Shown here: one piece after another, positions 7,024 through 15,101 of the stretch
Numbering within the stretch: the stretch's first letter is position 1
Layout of the letters: each line of letters opens with the position of its first letter
Assembly: GCF_001830555.1 (NCBI RefSeq)
Contig: NZ_MIAM01000039.1
Location: 25,867 to 58,618 of the forward strand
From: Sphingopyxis sp. RIFCSPHIGHO2_12_FULL_65_19
GTDB lineage: Bacteria > Pseudomonadota > Alphaproteobacteria > Sphingomonadales > Sphingomonadaceae
Reading direction: 5' to 3'
Length of the DNA stretch: 32,752 nt
Translations under genes and position numbers: made by a program
The notes under the pieces: generated by a model
Seen by the model: the letters and a program-made list of their open reading frames with translations, nothing else
Database searches by the model: none
What the model was told of the DNA's origin: nothing

Positions 7024-7848
7024 TCAATCGATGCGATTGAAGTGCGTCGTTTCCAGTTGTTGCCGGTTATCATTCGACCAGACAATCGTTTCGGTCATCG
7101 ATTTCAGATCCTTGGCGACGGTATAGACGCGCGTCGACACCTTGGCGCCGCCCTTCCCCAGCGTCATCACTAACGTGTCCGGCGCCGGCTGACGCAAGGC
7201 AACGCTGTCGATGAAACCCATATTGCCGGTAATCGCTACGGGGACGCCATCAAGCGCGGCGGTCGATTCCGCATGCCGGCTGGAGCCGTCCGGCGCGACG
7301 ATTTCGACCCGCGTTGTCCATTTGCCGTCGTGTGAGGGCCGAAAACTCATCGTCACCCGCCGGGGCCGTTCCTCCACCGGCATGAGCGAAGCGTCGAGCG
7401 ACCAGTTTCCAATCAGCGGCATCGACTGGGACGCCGCGCCGTGAACGGCGTTCGATGTACCGATCTGTTCGGCAGAAGGCGGGGCCGCGACCATGAGTCC
7501 GGCGGCGGCCAGGGATATTGCGATAAGCATGACAATCATTCCTTTCGGACCGCGAACCCCGATGGTTGCGGTGCGGCCCAAATCTGTCACTGCGGTGCGC
7601 CGTCCCGAAAGATCGATATTTTCGTCACAAGTTTTTTGGAGGTCCAGAAGCCGCGCCAATTCGCGGCTACTGCCGACGCCTGTCTTGCGGCGGGCGGAGC
7701 GCAGGCGCTCGTTGATCGAGGTTTCCGAACGGCCCAGACGTGCGGCGATGGTCTTGACCGTGTGTCCCGCGACCAACAGGCGCAAAATTTCCATCTCCCG
7801 GTCGGAGAGGCACGCGGACAAGCCGGAGTCAGATTGATGGGCAGGCAT
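7024..7848 (-). CDS. Membrane-anchored LuxR-type helix-turn-helix regulator
   Basis: This 274-residue protein starts with a LuxR/GerE DNA-binding domain (about 14-68; LSDREMEILRLLVAGHTVKTI, then ARLGRSETSINERL). It continues with a basic linker, one strong hydrophobic segment (about 103-122; MIVMLIAISLAAAGLMVAA) and a polar C-terminal domain (123-274) rich in beta-strand patterns (LIGNWSLDASLMP...). The layout predicts a cytoplasmic DNA-binding domain and a periplasmic sensor, like ToxR or CadC but with a LuxR head. No receiver or autoinducer domain is present. The C-terminal domain is not one I can name; it resembles small lipocalin-like modules. AAGGA lies only 1 nt before the ATG, so the exact start is uncertain. 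Targets are unknown; the upstream lipoprotein gene at 7919-8614 is one candidate. Confidence 0.8.
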   Translation of the reverse strand: MPAHQSDSGLSACLSDREMEILRLLVAGHTVKTIAARLGRSETSINERLRSARRKTGVGSSRELARLLDLQKTCDENIDLSGRRTAVTDLGRTATIGVRGPKGMIVMLIAISLAAAGLMVAAPPSAEQIGTSNAVHGAASQSMPLIGNWSLDASLMPVEERPRRVTMSFRPSHDGKWTTRVEIVAPDGSSRHAESTAALDGVPVAITGNMGFIDSVALRQPAPDTLVMTLGKGGAKVSTRVYTVAKDLKSMTETIVWSNDNRQQLETTHFNRID

Positions 7849-7918
7849 GTCCTTCGCTCACCACAGCCTCAACACCAGGTCCATCCCAATTTATTTGGGA
7901 AACGGTGGAAGACGGCGA

Positions 7919-8614
7919 CTAATATATTTCTTCAAACGTCCAGCCGGTCAGCCCCAGCGCAAAATCGCCGAACTTGCGAACTGGGCCCTCAGTGGGCGAC
8001 CAGCGGTTGATGAAACGATAGCCCTCGTGGCTGACGCCTTCGACGATCCACTGGCTGCCGTCTAGACCATTGTCGCATTCAGTGGCGCGCTGTTCGAGGA
8101 CCTTTGTTCTGAACAATATCGCGCGGAGTTTACCGATCTCGGCGGCTGAAAGCGGCCGTCGGACCTCCCGCTCCACTTTGCCCGGCTCATAACCGCCCTC
8201 GCCCGATAGTTGCTTGGCGATGAGCGTGGCATGCTCCCCGGACCGTTCGATCCGCACGATCACGGGATGGTGAAAAGTCGGCAGCCATGTGAAGCGCAGC
8301 GTTGATTTGCCCGCCGGGGCAGAAACGCGCGACCGTTCGTACAGCGACGGCTCCCTCGCCGCATCCCAATGGCTGGGATACCAATCCCTTTCGACCTCGC
8401 TGATCGTCGCGAAGCACTCGGGATATCCCTTAAAATTGCAGACCTGTGCCGGCTTTCCGAACGACTTTGGAAAATATCTCTTTCCCGCTTTTGAAGACGT
8501 GATCGCCGTCTTGTTACCCGGCAACACAACACAGCGGCGGTCGATTGCGGGCACGGCGGTATCGCCCGAATTGCAGCTGGCGAGCATGAGCGGAAAGAGG
8601 ATGACGACCCTCAT
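7919..8614 (-). CDS. Predicted lipoprotein of unknown function
   Basis: From ATG 8612-8614 this gives 231 residues. The start is chosen because it begins a clear lipoprotein signal (MRVVILFPLMLASC) with the lipid-attached Cys at 14; AAGGAGAGG lies immediately upstream. An in-frame extension 5' of it would bury the signal. The mature protein has several Cys and aromatic residues and no domain I recognise. It lies between the M20 amidohydrolase and the LuxR-type regulator on the same strand, 70 bp before the latter. An envelope location is inferred from the lipobox; no function is proposed. Confidence 0.65.
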   Translation of the reverse strand: MRVVILFPLMLASCNSGDTAVPAIDRRCVVLPGNKTAITSSKAGKRYFPKSFGKPAQVCNFKGYPECFATISEVERDWYPSHWDAAREPSLYERSRVSAPAGKSTLRFTWLPTFHHPVIVRIERSGEHATLIAKQLSGEGGYEPGKVEREVRRPLSAAEIGKLRAILFRTKVLEQRATECDNGLDGSQWIVEGVSHEGYRFINRWSPTEGPVRKFGDFALGLTGWTFEEIY

Positions 8615-8647
8615 CCTCTCCTTGTACAAGAACGAATTTGGTCGAAG

Positions 8648-8668
8648 CTTCGTTTTTCGGAAACGAAG
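8648..8668 (-). terminator. Hairpin downstream of the M20 amidohydrolase gene
   Basis: An 8-bp stem, CTTCGTTT (8648-8655) with AAACGAAG (8661-8668), encloses a 5-nt loop. It lies in the 79-bp gap after the minus-strand M20 stop and before the lipoprotein start. No T run follows on the minus strand, so terminator strength is doubtful. Confidence 0.4.
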
Positions 8669-8693
8669 GCCGGACGTCGCCAAAGCCGTCTCC

Positions 8694-10022
8694 CTACCCC
8701 TTCGACATCAGCTTCATCGTCATCGCCGTCAGCGCCTCGGTCGCGGTCGAGATGACCGCGGGTGCGTCGGGCGCCCAGAAGGGCGAGTGCAGGCTCGGCA
8801 GCGTCCGGCCGTCCTTCTTTGCCGCGTCATATTCGGCCTGCGGCACCCCGCCGACCCAGACGATCAGGCTCTTGATGCTCTTGTCCTCTCGCCCGAAGCG
8901 GCCGAAATCCTCGCCGCCCATCACCGGCGGCATCTTGACGACGCGCTCGCTGCCGAAGCTGGTCGTCAGATACGCCGCCATCTCTTCGGTGAAATCGACC
9001 GTATTGAACGTCGCCGGCGTATATTCATCTCTCTGCACCGTCACGACGGGCATCTTGTCCTCGGGCATCCCGGCGGCAATCGCCTCCCCCTTTGCGATGC
9101 GCGCGATGCCGTCCAGCAGGTGGTCGCGCACTTCGTCGGAGTAGCTGCGCACCGTCAGTTGCAGCTTTGCCTCGTCGGAAATGATATTGTGCTTTGCGCC
9201 CGCGTGAAAGCTGCCGACGGTGACCACCGCGCTGTCGAGCGGGCTGATCTCGCGTGAGACGAGCGTCTGGAGCGCGCCGACGATCCGGCTGGCGAGCACG
9301 ATCGGGTCCTTTGTCGTTTGCGGATAGGCGCCGTGGCCGCCAACCCCCTTCACGGCAATGTCAACGCTGTCCACATTGGCGAGCGCATAGCCGGGCGTAT
9401 AGCCGATCTTGCCCGCCGGGAACTGCGCCGCGTCGTGAAAGGCCAGCACATATTCGGGTTTGGGAAAGCGCTTATAAAGTCCATCCTCGAGCATCATGCG
9501 CGCGCCGGCGCCGCGTTCCTCGGCGGGCTGGCCGATCATCACCAGCGTGCCCGACCATTTCGCCTTGTTCGCGGCCATCAGCCGCGCGACGCCGATCCAC
9601 GCGGCCATATGCGTGTCGTGCCCGCACGCGTGCATGACGCCGGTTTCGACGCCTTCCGTGGTGGTCACGCGCACCTTTGACGCGCCGGGAAGGCCGGTCT
9701 GTTCGGTCACCGGCAGCCCGTCCATGTCAGCGCGCACCATCACGACAGGGCCCGGCCCATTCTTCATCACCGCAACGATGCCCGTCCCGCCGACCTTTTC
9801 GGTGACATCGAACCCCAGCTTGCGCGCCTCGGCCGCGAGGATGCCCGCCGAACGCACCTCCATGAAGCTGAGTTCGGGATGGGCGTGCAAATCCTTGTAG
9901 ATCGCGATCAGCGACGGCATCTGCTTGTCGACCTCGCCGCGCAGCGTTTGCGCGCCCGCGGGCATCGCCAAAGCCAGCCCCGCGAAAGCCAAGAGGGAGG
10001 CGCCCGTCCACAAAATCCGCAT
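8694..10022 (-). CDS. Secreted M20-family amidohydrolase (hippurate hydrolase/aminoacylase type)
   Basis: This 442-residue protein has a Sec signal peptide (hydrophobic 9-20, likely cut after AGA at about 24). It carries the M20D metal-site pattern: HPELSF near 48, MHACGHDTHM (130-139; C133, H135), PAEE (167-169), H196, MGGEDF and LHSPFW near the C-terminus. The dimerisation domain lies between about 205 and 320 (VKGVGGHGAYPQ). Family members remove acyl groups from N-acyl amino acids or similar amides using two metal ions. The signal peptide makes this a periplasmic or outer version. It lies 22 bp after the DUF4893 lipoprotein gene on the same strand, so the two probably form an operon. The substrate cannot be read from sequence. 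Confidence 0.93.
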   Translation of the reverse strand: MRILWTGASLLAFAGLALAMPAGAQTLRGEVDKQMPSLIAIYKDLHAHPELSFMEVRSAGILAAEARKLGFDVTEKVGGTGIVAVMKNGPGPVVMVRADMDGLPVTEQTGLPGASKVRVTTTEGVETGVMHACGHDTHMAAWIGVARLMAANKAKWSGTLVMIGQPAEERGAGARMMLEDGLYKRFPKPEYVLAFHDAAQFPAGKIGYTPGYALANVDSVDIAVKGVGGHGAYPQTTKDPIVLASRIVGALQTLVSREISPLDSAVVTVGSFHAGAKHNIISDEAKLQLTVRSYSDEVRDHLLDGIARIAKGEAIAAGMPEDKMPVVTVQRDEYTPATFNTVDFTEEMAAYLTTSFGSERVVKMPPVMGGEDFGRFGREDKSIKSLIVWVGGVPQAEYDAAKKDGRTLPSLHSPFWAPDAPAVISTATEALTAMTMKLMSKG

Positions 10023-10044
10023 CGTCTTTCACCTGTTTTCGTAG

Positions 10045-10689
10045 TCAGCTCACCGGGACCAGTTCGATCACGTCGAGCAAGGATTCATACGCCGGTGCAG
10101 GCAGCACCAGCCGCCAGCGATTATCGCCGATCCGCTCGACCAGCCCCGCCATGTCGCGCATCCGGTCGCTGCCATAATTGACCGCCATTTTTTCGTCGCC
10201 AAGCTCCAGCGTGCCAAGAAACACCTGGCGTTTCAGATTGTCGGGAAAGATCAATCCCACCGGGCGCTGTGACCCCGTGACCTTGGTCAGGCTCGACAGT
10301 CCCTGTTCGGCCGACACGCGGCACCGAAACCAGCCATAGGCGACGTAGGACAGCCCGCCCCGCCCCTGCGCACCGACCTTTATCGTCCGGCACCGATAGT
10401 CGCCGGCCGGCAGATGCGGGTTGGGCAAGGCTGCCGCCGGTTGCAGCAACACGCCCTCGCGGTCGATGTCGGCGCCGAACCCCTTTGCCCGCGCGTCGGC
10501 GAGCGCGGTCTGCCAGCTGCTATACCAGCCGCGAATCCGTCCCTGGTCCTGCGCGGTCGCTGTGGCGCGCCACGTGCCGGTTTCGGCCGGTGCATCGGCA
10601 GCCGAGGGCGGCATCGGCGGCACCGTTCGACAGGCGCCAGCCATCAGGCCCAACGCCAGGGCAAAAATCAAACTCTTACGACCCCTCAT
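10045..10689 (-). CDS. DUF4893 family lipoprotein
   Basis: This 214-residue protein has a lipoprotein signal (IFALALGLMAGAC, Cys 20). The mature part contains GRIRGWYSSWQTALADAR, LPAGDYRCRTIKVG and a C-terminal GLVERIGDNRWRLVLPAP segment, matching DUF4893, a family I know mainly from Sphingomonadales with no assigned function. It is translated just upstream of the M20 amidohydrolase (22-bp gap) and probably co-transcribed, suggesting an envelope role linked to that enzyme. Its own start lies 71 bp after the bdhA stop. Confidence 0.8.
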   Translation of the reverse strand: MRGRKSLIFALALGLMAGACRTVPPMPPSAADAPAETGTWRATATAQDQGRIRGWYSSWQTALADARAKGFGADIDREGVLLQPAAALPNPHLPAGDYRCRTIKVGAQGRGGLSYVAYGWFRCRVSAEQGLSSLTKVTGSQRPVGLIFPDNLKRQVFLGTLELGDEKMAVNYGSDRMRDMAGLVERIGDNRWRLVLPAPAYESLLDVIELVPVS

Positions 10690-10760
10690 TCTCCGTCACT
10701 CCCCGGTCCGGTTGCGTTAACCTTAGGGGCGCAAAGGAGAATGCTCAAGGCCGCAGCTAG

Positions 10761-11546
10761 TTATCCGGCGGTCCACCCGCCATCGACGCTCAGGTTGGCG
10801 CCGGTGATGTTGGCCGCCTCGTCTCGTGTCAGGAAGGATGCGATCGCCGCGACCTGCTCGACCGTCACAAATTGCTTGGTCGGCTGTCCAGCGAGCAGGA
10901 CATCGTTGATCACCTGCTCGCGCGTCATCCCCCGCGCCTTCATCGTATCGGGGATCTGGTTTTCGACCAGCGGCGTCCAGACATAGCCCGGGCTGATGCA
11001 ATTCACTGTAATCCCGGCATCGGCGACTTCCAGCGCGACGGTCTTGGTCAGGCCGGCAAGGCCGTGCTTGGCGGTGACATAGGCCGACTTGAATGGCGAC
11101 GCGACAAGCGAGTGCGCCGACGCTGTGGCGATGATGCGCCCCCATTTCTTCTTCCGCATTCCCGGCACCGCGTGGCGGATCGTGTGGAAAGCCGCGGTCA
11201 GGTTGAGCGCGATGATCATGTCCCATTTTTCGGGCGGGAAATCCTCGACGGGCGAAACGAACTGCATTCCGGCATTGTTGACAAGGATATCGACGCCGCC
11301 GAAATCGGCATCGGCGCGTTTGAACATCGCCTCGATCTGGTCCGGCTTCGTCAGATCGGCGCCGTCATAGGCGGCCTTGCCGCCGCTGATTGCCTCCAAT
11401 CCCTTGCGCTCGACCTCGATCGCGTCGGCGTCGCCGAAGCCGTTGATGATGATGTTCGCACCTTCGGCCGCAAACGTCTTGGCGATGCCGAGCCCGATGC
11501 CGGAGGTCGATCCGGTGACGAGGGCGGTCTTTCCAGTCAGGCGCAT
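10761..11546 (-). CDS. bdhA: 3-hydroxybutyrate dehydrogenase (SDR family)
   Basis: This 261-residue protein begins at ATG 11544-11546, with AAGGA 8 nt upstream; the open frame extends further 5' but that part overlaps the patatin gene in another frame. It is a classical short-chain dehydrogenase with TGSTSGIG (11-18, NAD-binding), NNAG (90-93), N114, S143, Y156 and K160. The internal sequences PFKSAYVTAKHGLAGLTK, SPGYVWTPLVENQIPD and QPTKQFVTVEQVA are typical of BdhA. The enzyme oxidises (R)-3-hydroxybutyrate to acetoacetate with NAD+, the step that brings PHB breakdown products back to acetyl-CoA. It starts 29 bp after the patatin-like gene, so they are very likely one operon. Its product feeds the acetyl-CoA pool that requires the glyoxylate shunt (aceA, same window). 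Confidence 0.92.
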   Translation of the reverse strand: MRLTGKTALVTGSTSGIGLGIAKTFAAEGANIIINGFGDADAIEVERKGLEAISGGKAAYDGADLTKPDQIEAMFKRADADFGGVDILVNNAGMQFVSPVEDFPPEKWDMIIALNLTAAFHTIRHAVPGMRKKKWGRIIATASAHSLVASPFKSAYVTAKHGLAGLTKTVALEVADAGITVNCISPGYVWTPLVENQIPDTMKARGMTREQVINDVLLAGQPTKQFVTVEQVAAIASFLTRDEAANITGANLSVDGGWTAG

Positions 11547-11575
11547 GAAATTAGTCCTTTCGGGTGGAGAGAGGA

Positions 11576-12733
11576 TCAGGAAACGTCGGGTTCGGCCTTT
11601 GGTCGCAATGCATTCGATTGCACCGCAAAACTGTCCGACCGCCCTTCGGCAATGCTGTCGGTGAGCAGATGGCCGTCCTTCATCGCGGCCTCGACCGCAT
11701 CGCGGCCGAGTGCCCAGTTGACCTCCATCGTCGATCGCGAAAACTCGAAATCGCGCGCGCCGGTCTGCCATGCGGGCGGCTCGTGGATCAGTTGGACAAC
11801 GTTGAGCGCCTTGCAGTCGACCATCTTTCGGACCGCCTTCACTTCGGGCAGCTCGGAATATTCGGCAGGCAGCTTGTCGAGCATCCGGTCGATCAGCCGG
11901 TGCTCCTTGCGCCGCCGCACCAGCCCGTCGGAAATCCGTCGCGTGCGGCTTGAATAACGAATATCCTTTTCGCGCGACCAGGCTTCTTCCAGGTCGTGTG
12001 GCCGCACACCGCGCGCGGGGAACAGGTCGACCTGAAACACCAGCATATCCTCTTTCGCGGCGTCGACGACATGTTCGAGCGGAGTGTTGGAAACCAGTCC
12101 GCCGTCCCAATACCATGTCCCGTCGATCTCGACCGGCGGCAGACCCGGCGGCAGCGCGCCCGACGCCAATATATGCCGCGCGTCGATCCGGTCGCTTCGG
12201 GTATCGAAATAACGAAAATTGCCCGTTTCGACCGCGACAGCACCGACCGAAAGGCGCACGTTCCCGTCATTCACCCGGTCCCAATCGACCAGCCGATCGA
12301 GCGTCGCGACCAGCGGCGCCGTGTCGTAGAAGCTGACCGCTTCGGGCGTCTGCCGCTCGGCGAAAGCGGGCGGCGGAAAGCGCGGGGTGAAAAAGCCGGG
12401 AACGCCGAACGCCATCACCTGCCCCGCGGCGGTCATATGGCTCCATTCGCGCGCCCAGTCATTGTCGGGAGTCGGCAGCGACGGCAACGCCGACGAGACG
12501 CCTTCCCAGAAGGCGCGCATCTTGGAGACCGCCTGATCACGTTCGTTCCCGGCGATGATCGCAGCGTTGACGGCGCCGATCGAAATCCCGGCAACCCAGT
12601 CGAGTTCGAGCCCGCGTTCGATCAACGCCTCATACACCCCAGCCTGAAATGCGCCGAGCGCGCCCCCGCCTTGCAGGACGAGCACGACCAGGTCGGGCAA
12701 TGGCAAAGCGGCGCGGGCGGCACGGCGGGGCAT
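11576..12733 (-). CDS. Patatin-like phospholipase/esterase family protein
   Basis: From ATG 12731-12733 this gives 385 residues. An in-frame ATG at 12808 adds 25 Cys-rich residues and has a better-spaced AAAGGG, so the start is not settled. The patatin signatures are the oxyanion loop QGGGALGAFQAG (21-32), nucleophile S51 in GISIG, and the catalytic Asp in WYWDGG (D210). The C-terminal part (YSSRTRRISDG, IHEPPAWQTGARDFEFSR) fits the DUF3734-containing group that is often found beside 3-hydroxybutyrate dehydrogenase in Alphaproteobacteria. It is a cytosolic lipid or ester hydrolase with a Ser-Asp dyad. Coupling to bdhA raises the idea that it acts on PHB granules or their lipid coat; this is inference. 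Confidence 0.88.
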   Translation of the reverse strand: MPRRAARAALPLPDLVVLVLQGGGALGAFQAGVYEALIERGLELDWVAGISIGAVNAAIIAGNERDQAVSKMRAFWEGVSSALPSLPTPDNDWAREWSHMTAAGQVMAFGVPGFFTPRFPPPAFAERQTPEAVSFYDTAPLVATLDRLVDWDRVNDGNVRLSVGAVAVETGNFRYFDTRSDRIDARHILASGALPPGLPPVEIDGTWYWDGGLVSNTPLEHVVDAAKEDMLVFQVDLFPARGVRPHDLEEAWSREKDIRYSSRTRRISDGLVRRRKEHRLIDRMLDKLPAEYSELPEVKAVRKMVDCKALNVVQLIHEPPAWQTGARDFEFSRSTMEVNWALGRDAVEAAMKDGHLLTDSIAEGRSDSFAVQSNALRPKAEPDVS

Positions 12734-12882
12734 GGACTCGGCAATCCTTTGTTTGGTGCCGCGGTTTTGTGCACCGCAGCACGGCCCATTGCAATGACTC
12801 GATTCCATACCAAAGCCCTTTCAATTGCTTGACGCTGCTGTAACTATCGAACCGAAACGACGATTGACGGTGGAGAAACCCA

Positions 12883-13788
12883 ATGCGCCTCGACGATTAT
12901 GATCCCGGCGACGACATCCGCGACCTTGGCCGCGGCGGCGGCGGTTTCGGGGGTGGCGGGGGCGGCGGCCTTGGCGGACTGCTGATCGGTTTCCTGCCGA
13001 TGCTGCTGGGCCGCAAGATGGGCTGCGGCACGATCCTGTTGCTGGGCGCGGTGGCCTTTTTCGTGCTCGGCCCCGGAGCGAACATGCTGAGCATGGGCGG
13101 CGGCACAAGCGACCCGGCCGCCGACAGCCGGAGCGGCACGAACGTCGCGTGCGATACCCAGGCCGAGCGATTGGCGTGCAATGTGTTCGGGTCGACCCAC
13201 ACCGTCTGGGGCGGGCTGATCAACGGGTATCAGAAACCGACGCTCAATTTCTTCACTGAAAGAAACGAGTCGGATTGCGGCGCTGCACAGGCCGCGATGG
13301 GGCCATTTTATTGCCCCGCCGACAATGGCGTTTATCTCGACACCAGTTTTTTCCGCGAACTCGAACAACGCTTTGGCGCCGCGGGGGATGCGGCGCAGGC
13401 CTATGTCATCGCGCATGAAGTCGGCCACCATATCCAGACGATCAGCGGCATTTCGGATCAGGTTCGCCGCGCGCAACAGCGCGCCTCGCAGGCCGAAGGC
13501 AATGCGCTGCAAGTCCGTATGGAGTTGCAGGCCGATTGTTACGCCGGAGTGTGGGCGGCGCGCGCAAAGACCGCCGCGGGCCGGCCAGTGATGGAAGCGG
13601 GCGACATGGAGGAGGCCATGCGCGCCGCCAATGCCATCGGCGACGACACGCTGATGCGCTCAGCAGGGCAGCGTCCGGTGCCCGAAAGCTTTACCCACGG
13701 GACCAGCGAGCAGCGGATGAGCTGGCTGCGGCGCGGCCTGCAATCGGGGGACCCGCGCCAGTGCGACGCGTTCGCTTCCAATATCTGA
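12883..13788 (+). CDS. YpfJ-type neutral zinc metallopeptidase with a glycine-rich N-terminus
   Basis: This 301-residue protein starts with a short acidic head and a poly-Gly stretch (18-32). One membrane segment (about 49-66, GTILLLGAVAFFVLGPG) follows, then the metallopeptidase domain. The zinc motif is HEVGH at 178-182, with a likely third ligand E214 in MELQADCYAGVW. The segments ACNVFGSTHTVWG and GPFYCPADNGVYLDTSFF are hallmarks of the Pfam Zn_peptidase/YpfJ group. It should be anchored in the inner membrane with the catalytic domain outside. Family substrates are unknown. GGAG lies 8-9 nt before the ATG. The gene is divergent from the patatin gene, and its 3' end overlaps the next gene by 28 bp, indicating translational coupling. 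Confidence 0.9.
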   Translation: MRLDDYDPGDDIRDLGRGGGGFGGGGGGGLGGLLIGFLPMLLGRKMGCGTILLLGAVAFFVLGPGANMLSMGGGTSDPAADSRSGTNVACDTQAERLACNVFGSTHTVWGGLINGYQKPTLNFFTERNESDCGAAQAAMGPFYCPADNGVYLDTSFFRELEQRFGAAGDAAQAYVIAHEVGHHIQTISGISDQVRRAQQRASQAEGNALQVRMELQADCYAGVWAARAKTAAGRPVMEAGDMEEAMRAANAIGDDTLMRSAGQRPVPESFTHGTSEQRMSWLRRGLQSGDPRQCDAFASNI

Positions 13789-15044
13789 CGGCGGCGCTCG
13801 CGGCGGTCCTCGTCGCGTCGCCCGCCTCTGCCGAAACGCTTTATATCCAGACAGGCCGGCTGATCGACGGCCTGTCGGACGAGGCCCGAACCGGCCAGTG
13901 CATCACCGTCGATGGCGAATTGATCAAGGCGGTCGGCGCGTGCGGCACGGCGCCCGATGGCGCCACTATCGTCGACTGGTCGGGCTTTACGGTCCTTCCG
14001 GGGCTGATCGACCTCCACACCCACCTCGCCGACCTGGGCCAGAGCGCCGACCTTGCCGCCCCGATCAAGGCCTCGCCCGCCGAAACGGCGCTCGTCGGCG
14101 CACGCAACGCGCGCGCGACGCTGAATGCCGGTTTCACCAGCGTGCGCGACGTCGGAACCTATCGCGGACTGACCGATGTGACGCTGCGCAACGCGATCGA
14201 CCGCGGCGACGTGCCCGGCCCGCGGATGTGGGTCGCGGGCGCCTATCTGACGATCCCGAAAGGCGGCGGCGAACTCAACGGCGTCGTCCCGAACGAACAA
14301 TTGCCGCCCGACATGCGGCTCGGCGTCGCAGCGACGCCCGACGAAGCCGCCGCGCGGACGACATATCTGCTCGATCAGGGGGCCGACTTCATCAAGGCCA
14401 TTGCCACCGGCGCCGTGCTTGCCATCGGCACCGAACCCGGTGCCCCCGAACTGACCACCGACCAGCTGCGCGCGATCGTGAAGGTGGCCCATGCCCGCGG
14501 CAAAAAGGTCACTGCCCACGCGCATGGCGCCATCGGCATCCGCAATGCGATCGAGGCCGGGGTCGACAGCATCGAACATGCCAGCCTCGCCGACGAGGCG
14601 ACGCTGCAACTTGCGAAAAAGCATGGCACCTGGCTCGCGATGGATATCTATAACGGCACCTATATCGACGATATCGGCACCAAAGAGGGCTGGCCCGAAG
14701 AATATCTGCGCAAGAACCGCGAGACGACCGATGCGCAGCGCGCCGCCTTTCGCCGCGCGGTCGAGTTGGGGGTCAATATCGGTTATGCGACCGATGCTGG
14801 CGTCTATCCGCATGGACTGAACGCGCGGCAGTTCCGCAATATGGTCAAATATGGGATGACGCCGATGCAGGCGATCCGGTCCGCCACCGGCCGCGCTGCG
14901 GAGGAAATGGGCCGCAGCGACGTCGGCGCGATCGTCGCCGGCCGCTACGCCGATTTCGTTGCGGTGAAGACCGATCCGCTCACCGACATCACGGTTCTCG
15001 AAAAGATCGACCATGTGATGAAGGGCGGCGTTCTGGTCCGTTAG
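13761..15044 (+). CDS. Secreted metal-dependent amidohydrolase (imidazolonepropionase-like)
   Basis: The start GTG 13761 is chosen because it opens a normal signal peptide (VRRVRFQYLTAALAAVLVAS, cut after ASA at about 24) and has GGGGGA 10 nt upstream; an ATG start would lie far inside the preceding gene in another frame. The protein has 427 residues. Metal-binding residues of the amidohydrolase barrel are visible: IDLHTH (H86, H88), the likely carboxylated K212, H253 and H255 in TAHAHG, H273 in SIEHAS, and D345 in ATDAG. Secreted relatives (COG1228) include prolidase-like carboxypeptidases that cleave Xaa-Pro or acyl-amino-acid bonds. It overlaps the YpfJ-type gene by 28 bp and is probably co-expressed. 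The substrate is unknown. Confidence 0.85.
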   Translation: MRRVRFQYLTAALAAVLVASPASAETLYIQTGRLIDGLSDEARTGQCITVDGELIKAVGACGTAPDGATIVDWSGFTVLPGLIDLHTHLADLGQSADLAAPIKASPAETALVGARNARATLNAGFTSVRDVGTYRGLTDVTLRNAIDRGDVPGPRMWVAGAYLTIPKGGGELNGVVPNEQLPPDMRLGVAATPDEAAARTTYLLDQGADFIKAIATGAVLAIGTEPGAPELTTDQLRAIVKVAHARGKKVTAHAHGAIGIRNAIEAGVDSIEHASLADEATLQLAKKHGTWLAMDIYNGTYIDDIGTKEGWPEEYLRKNRETTDAQRAAFRRAVELGVNIGYATDAGVYPHGLNARQFRNMVKYGMTPMQAIRSATGRAAEEMGRSDVGAIVAGRYADFVAVKTDPLTDITVLEKIDHVMKGGVLVR

Positions 15045-15057
15045 ACTTACCGGAAGT

Positions 15058-15087
15058 CGTCATTGCGAGCGGAGCGAAGCAATGACG
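15058..15087. repeat. REP-like dyad repeat
   Basis: CGTCATTGC (15058-15066) and GCAATGACG (15079-15087) are perfect 9-bp arms around a 12-nt GAGCGGAGCGAA centre. This is the widespread CGTCATTGCGAGCGxAGCGAAGCAAT type of intergenic repeat. It sits between the convergent amidohydrolase and HPP genes and may serve both as a bidirectional terminator. Confidence 0.7.
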
Positions 15088-15101
15088 CGATCTATTGGAA
15101 G

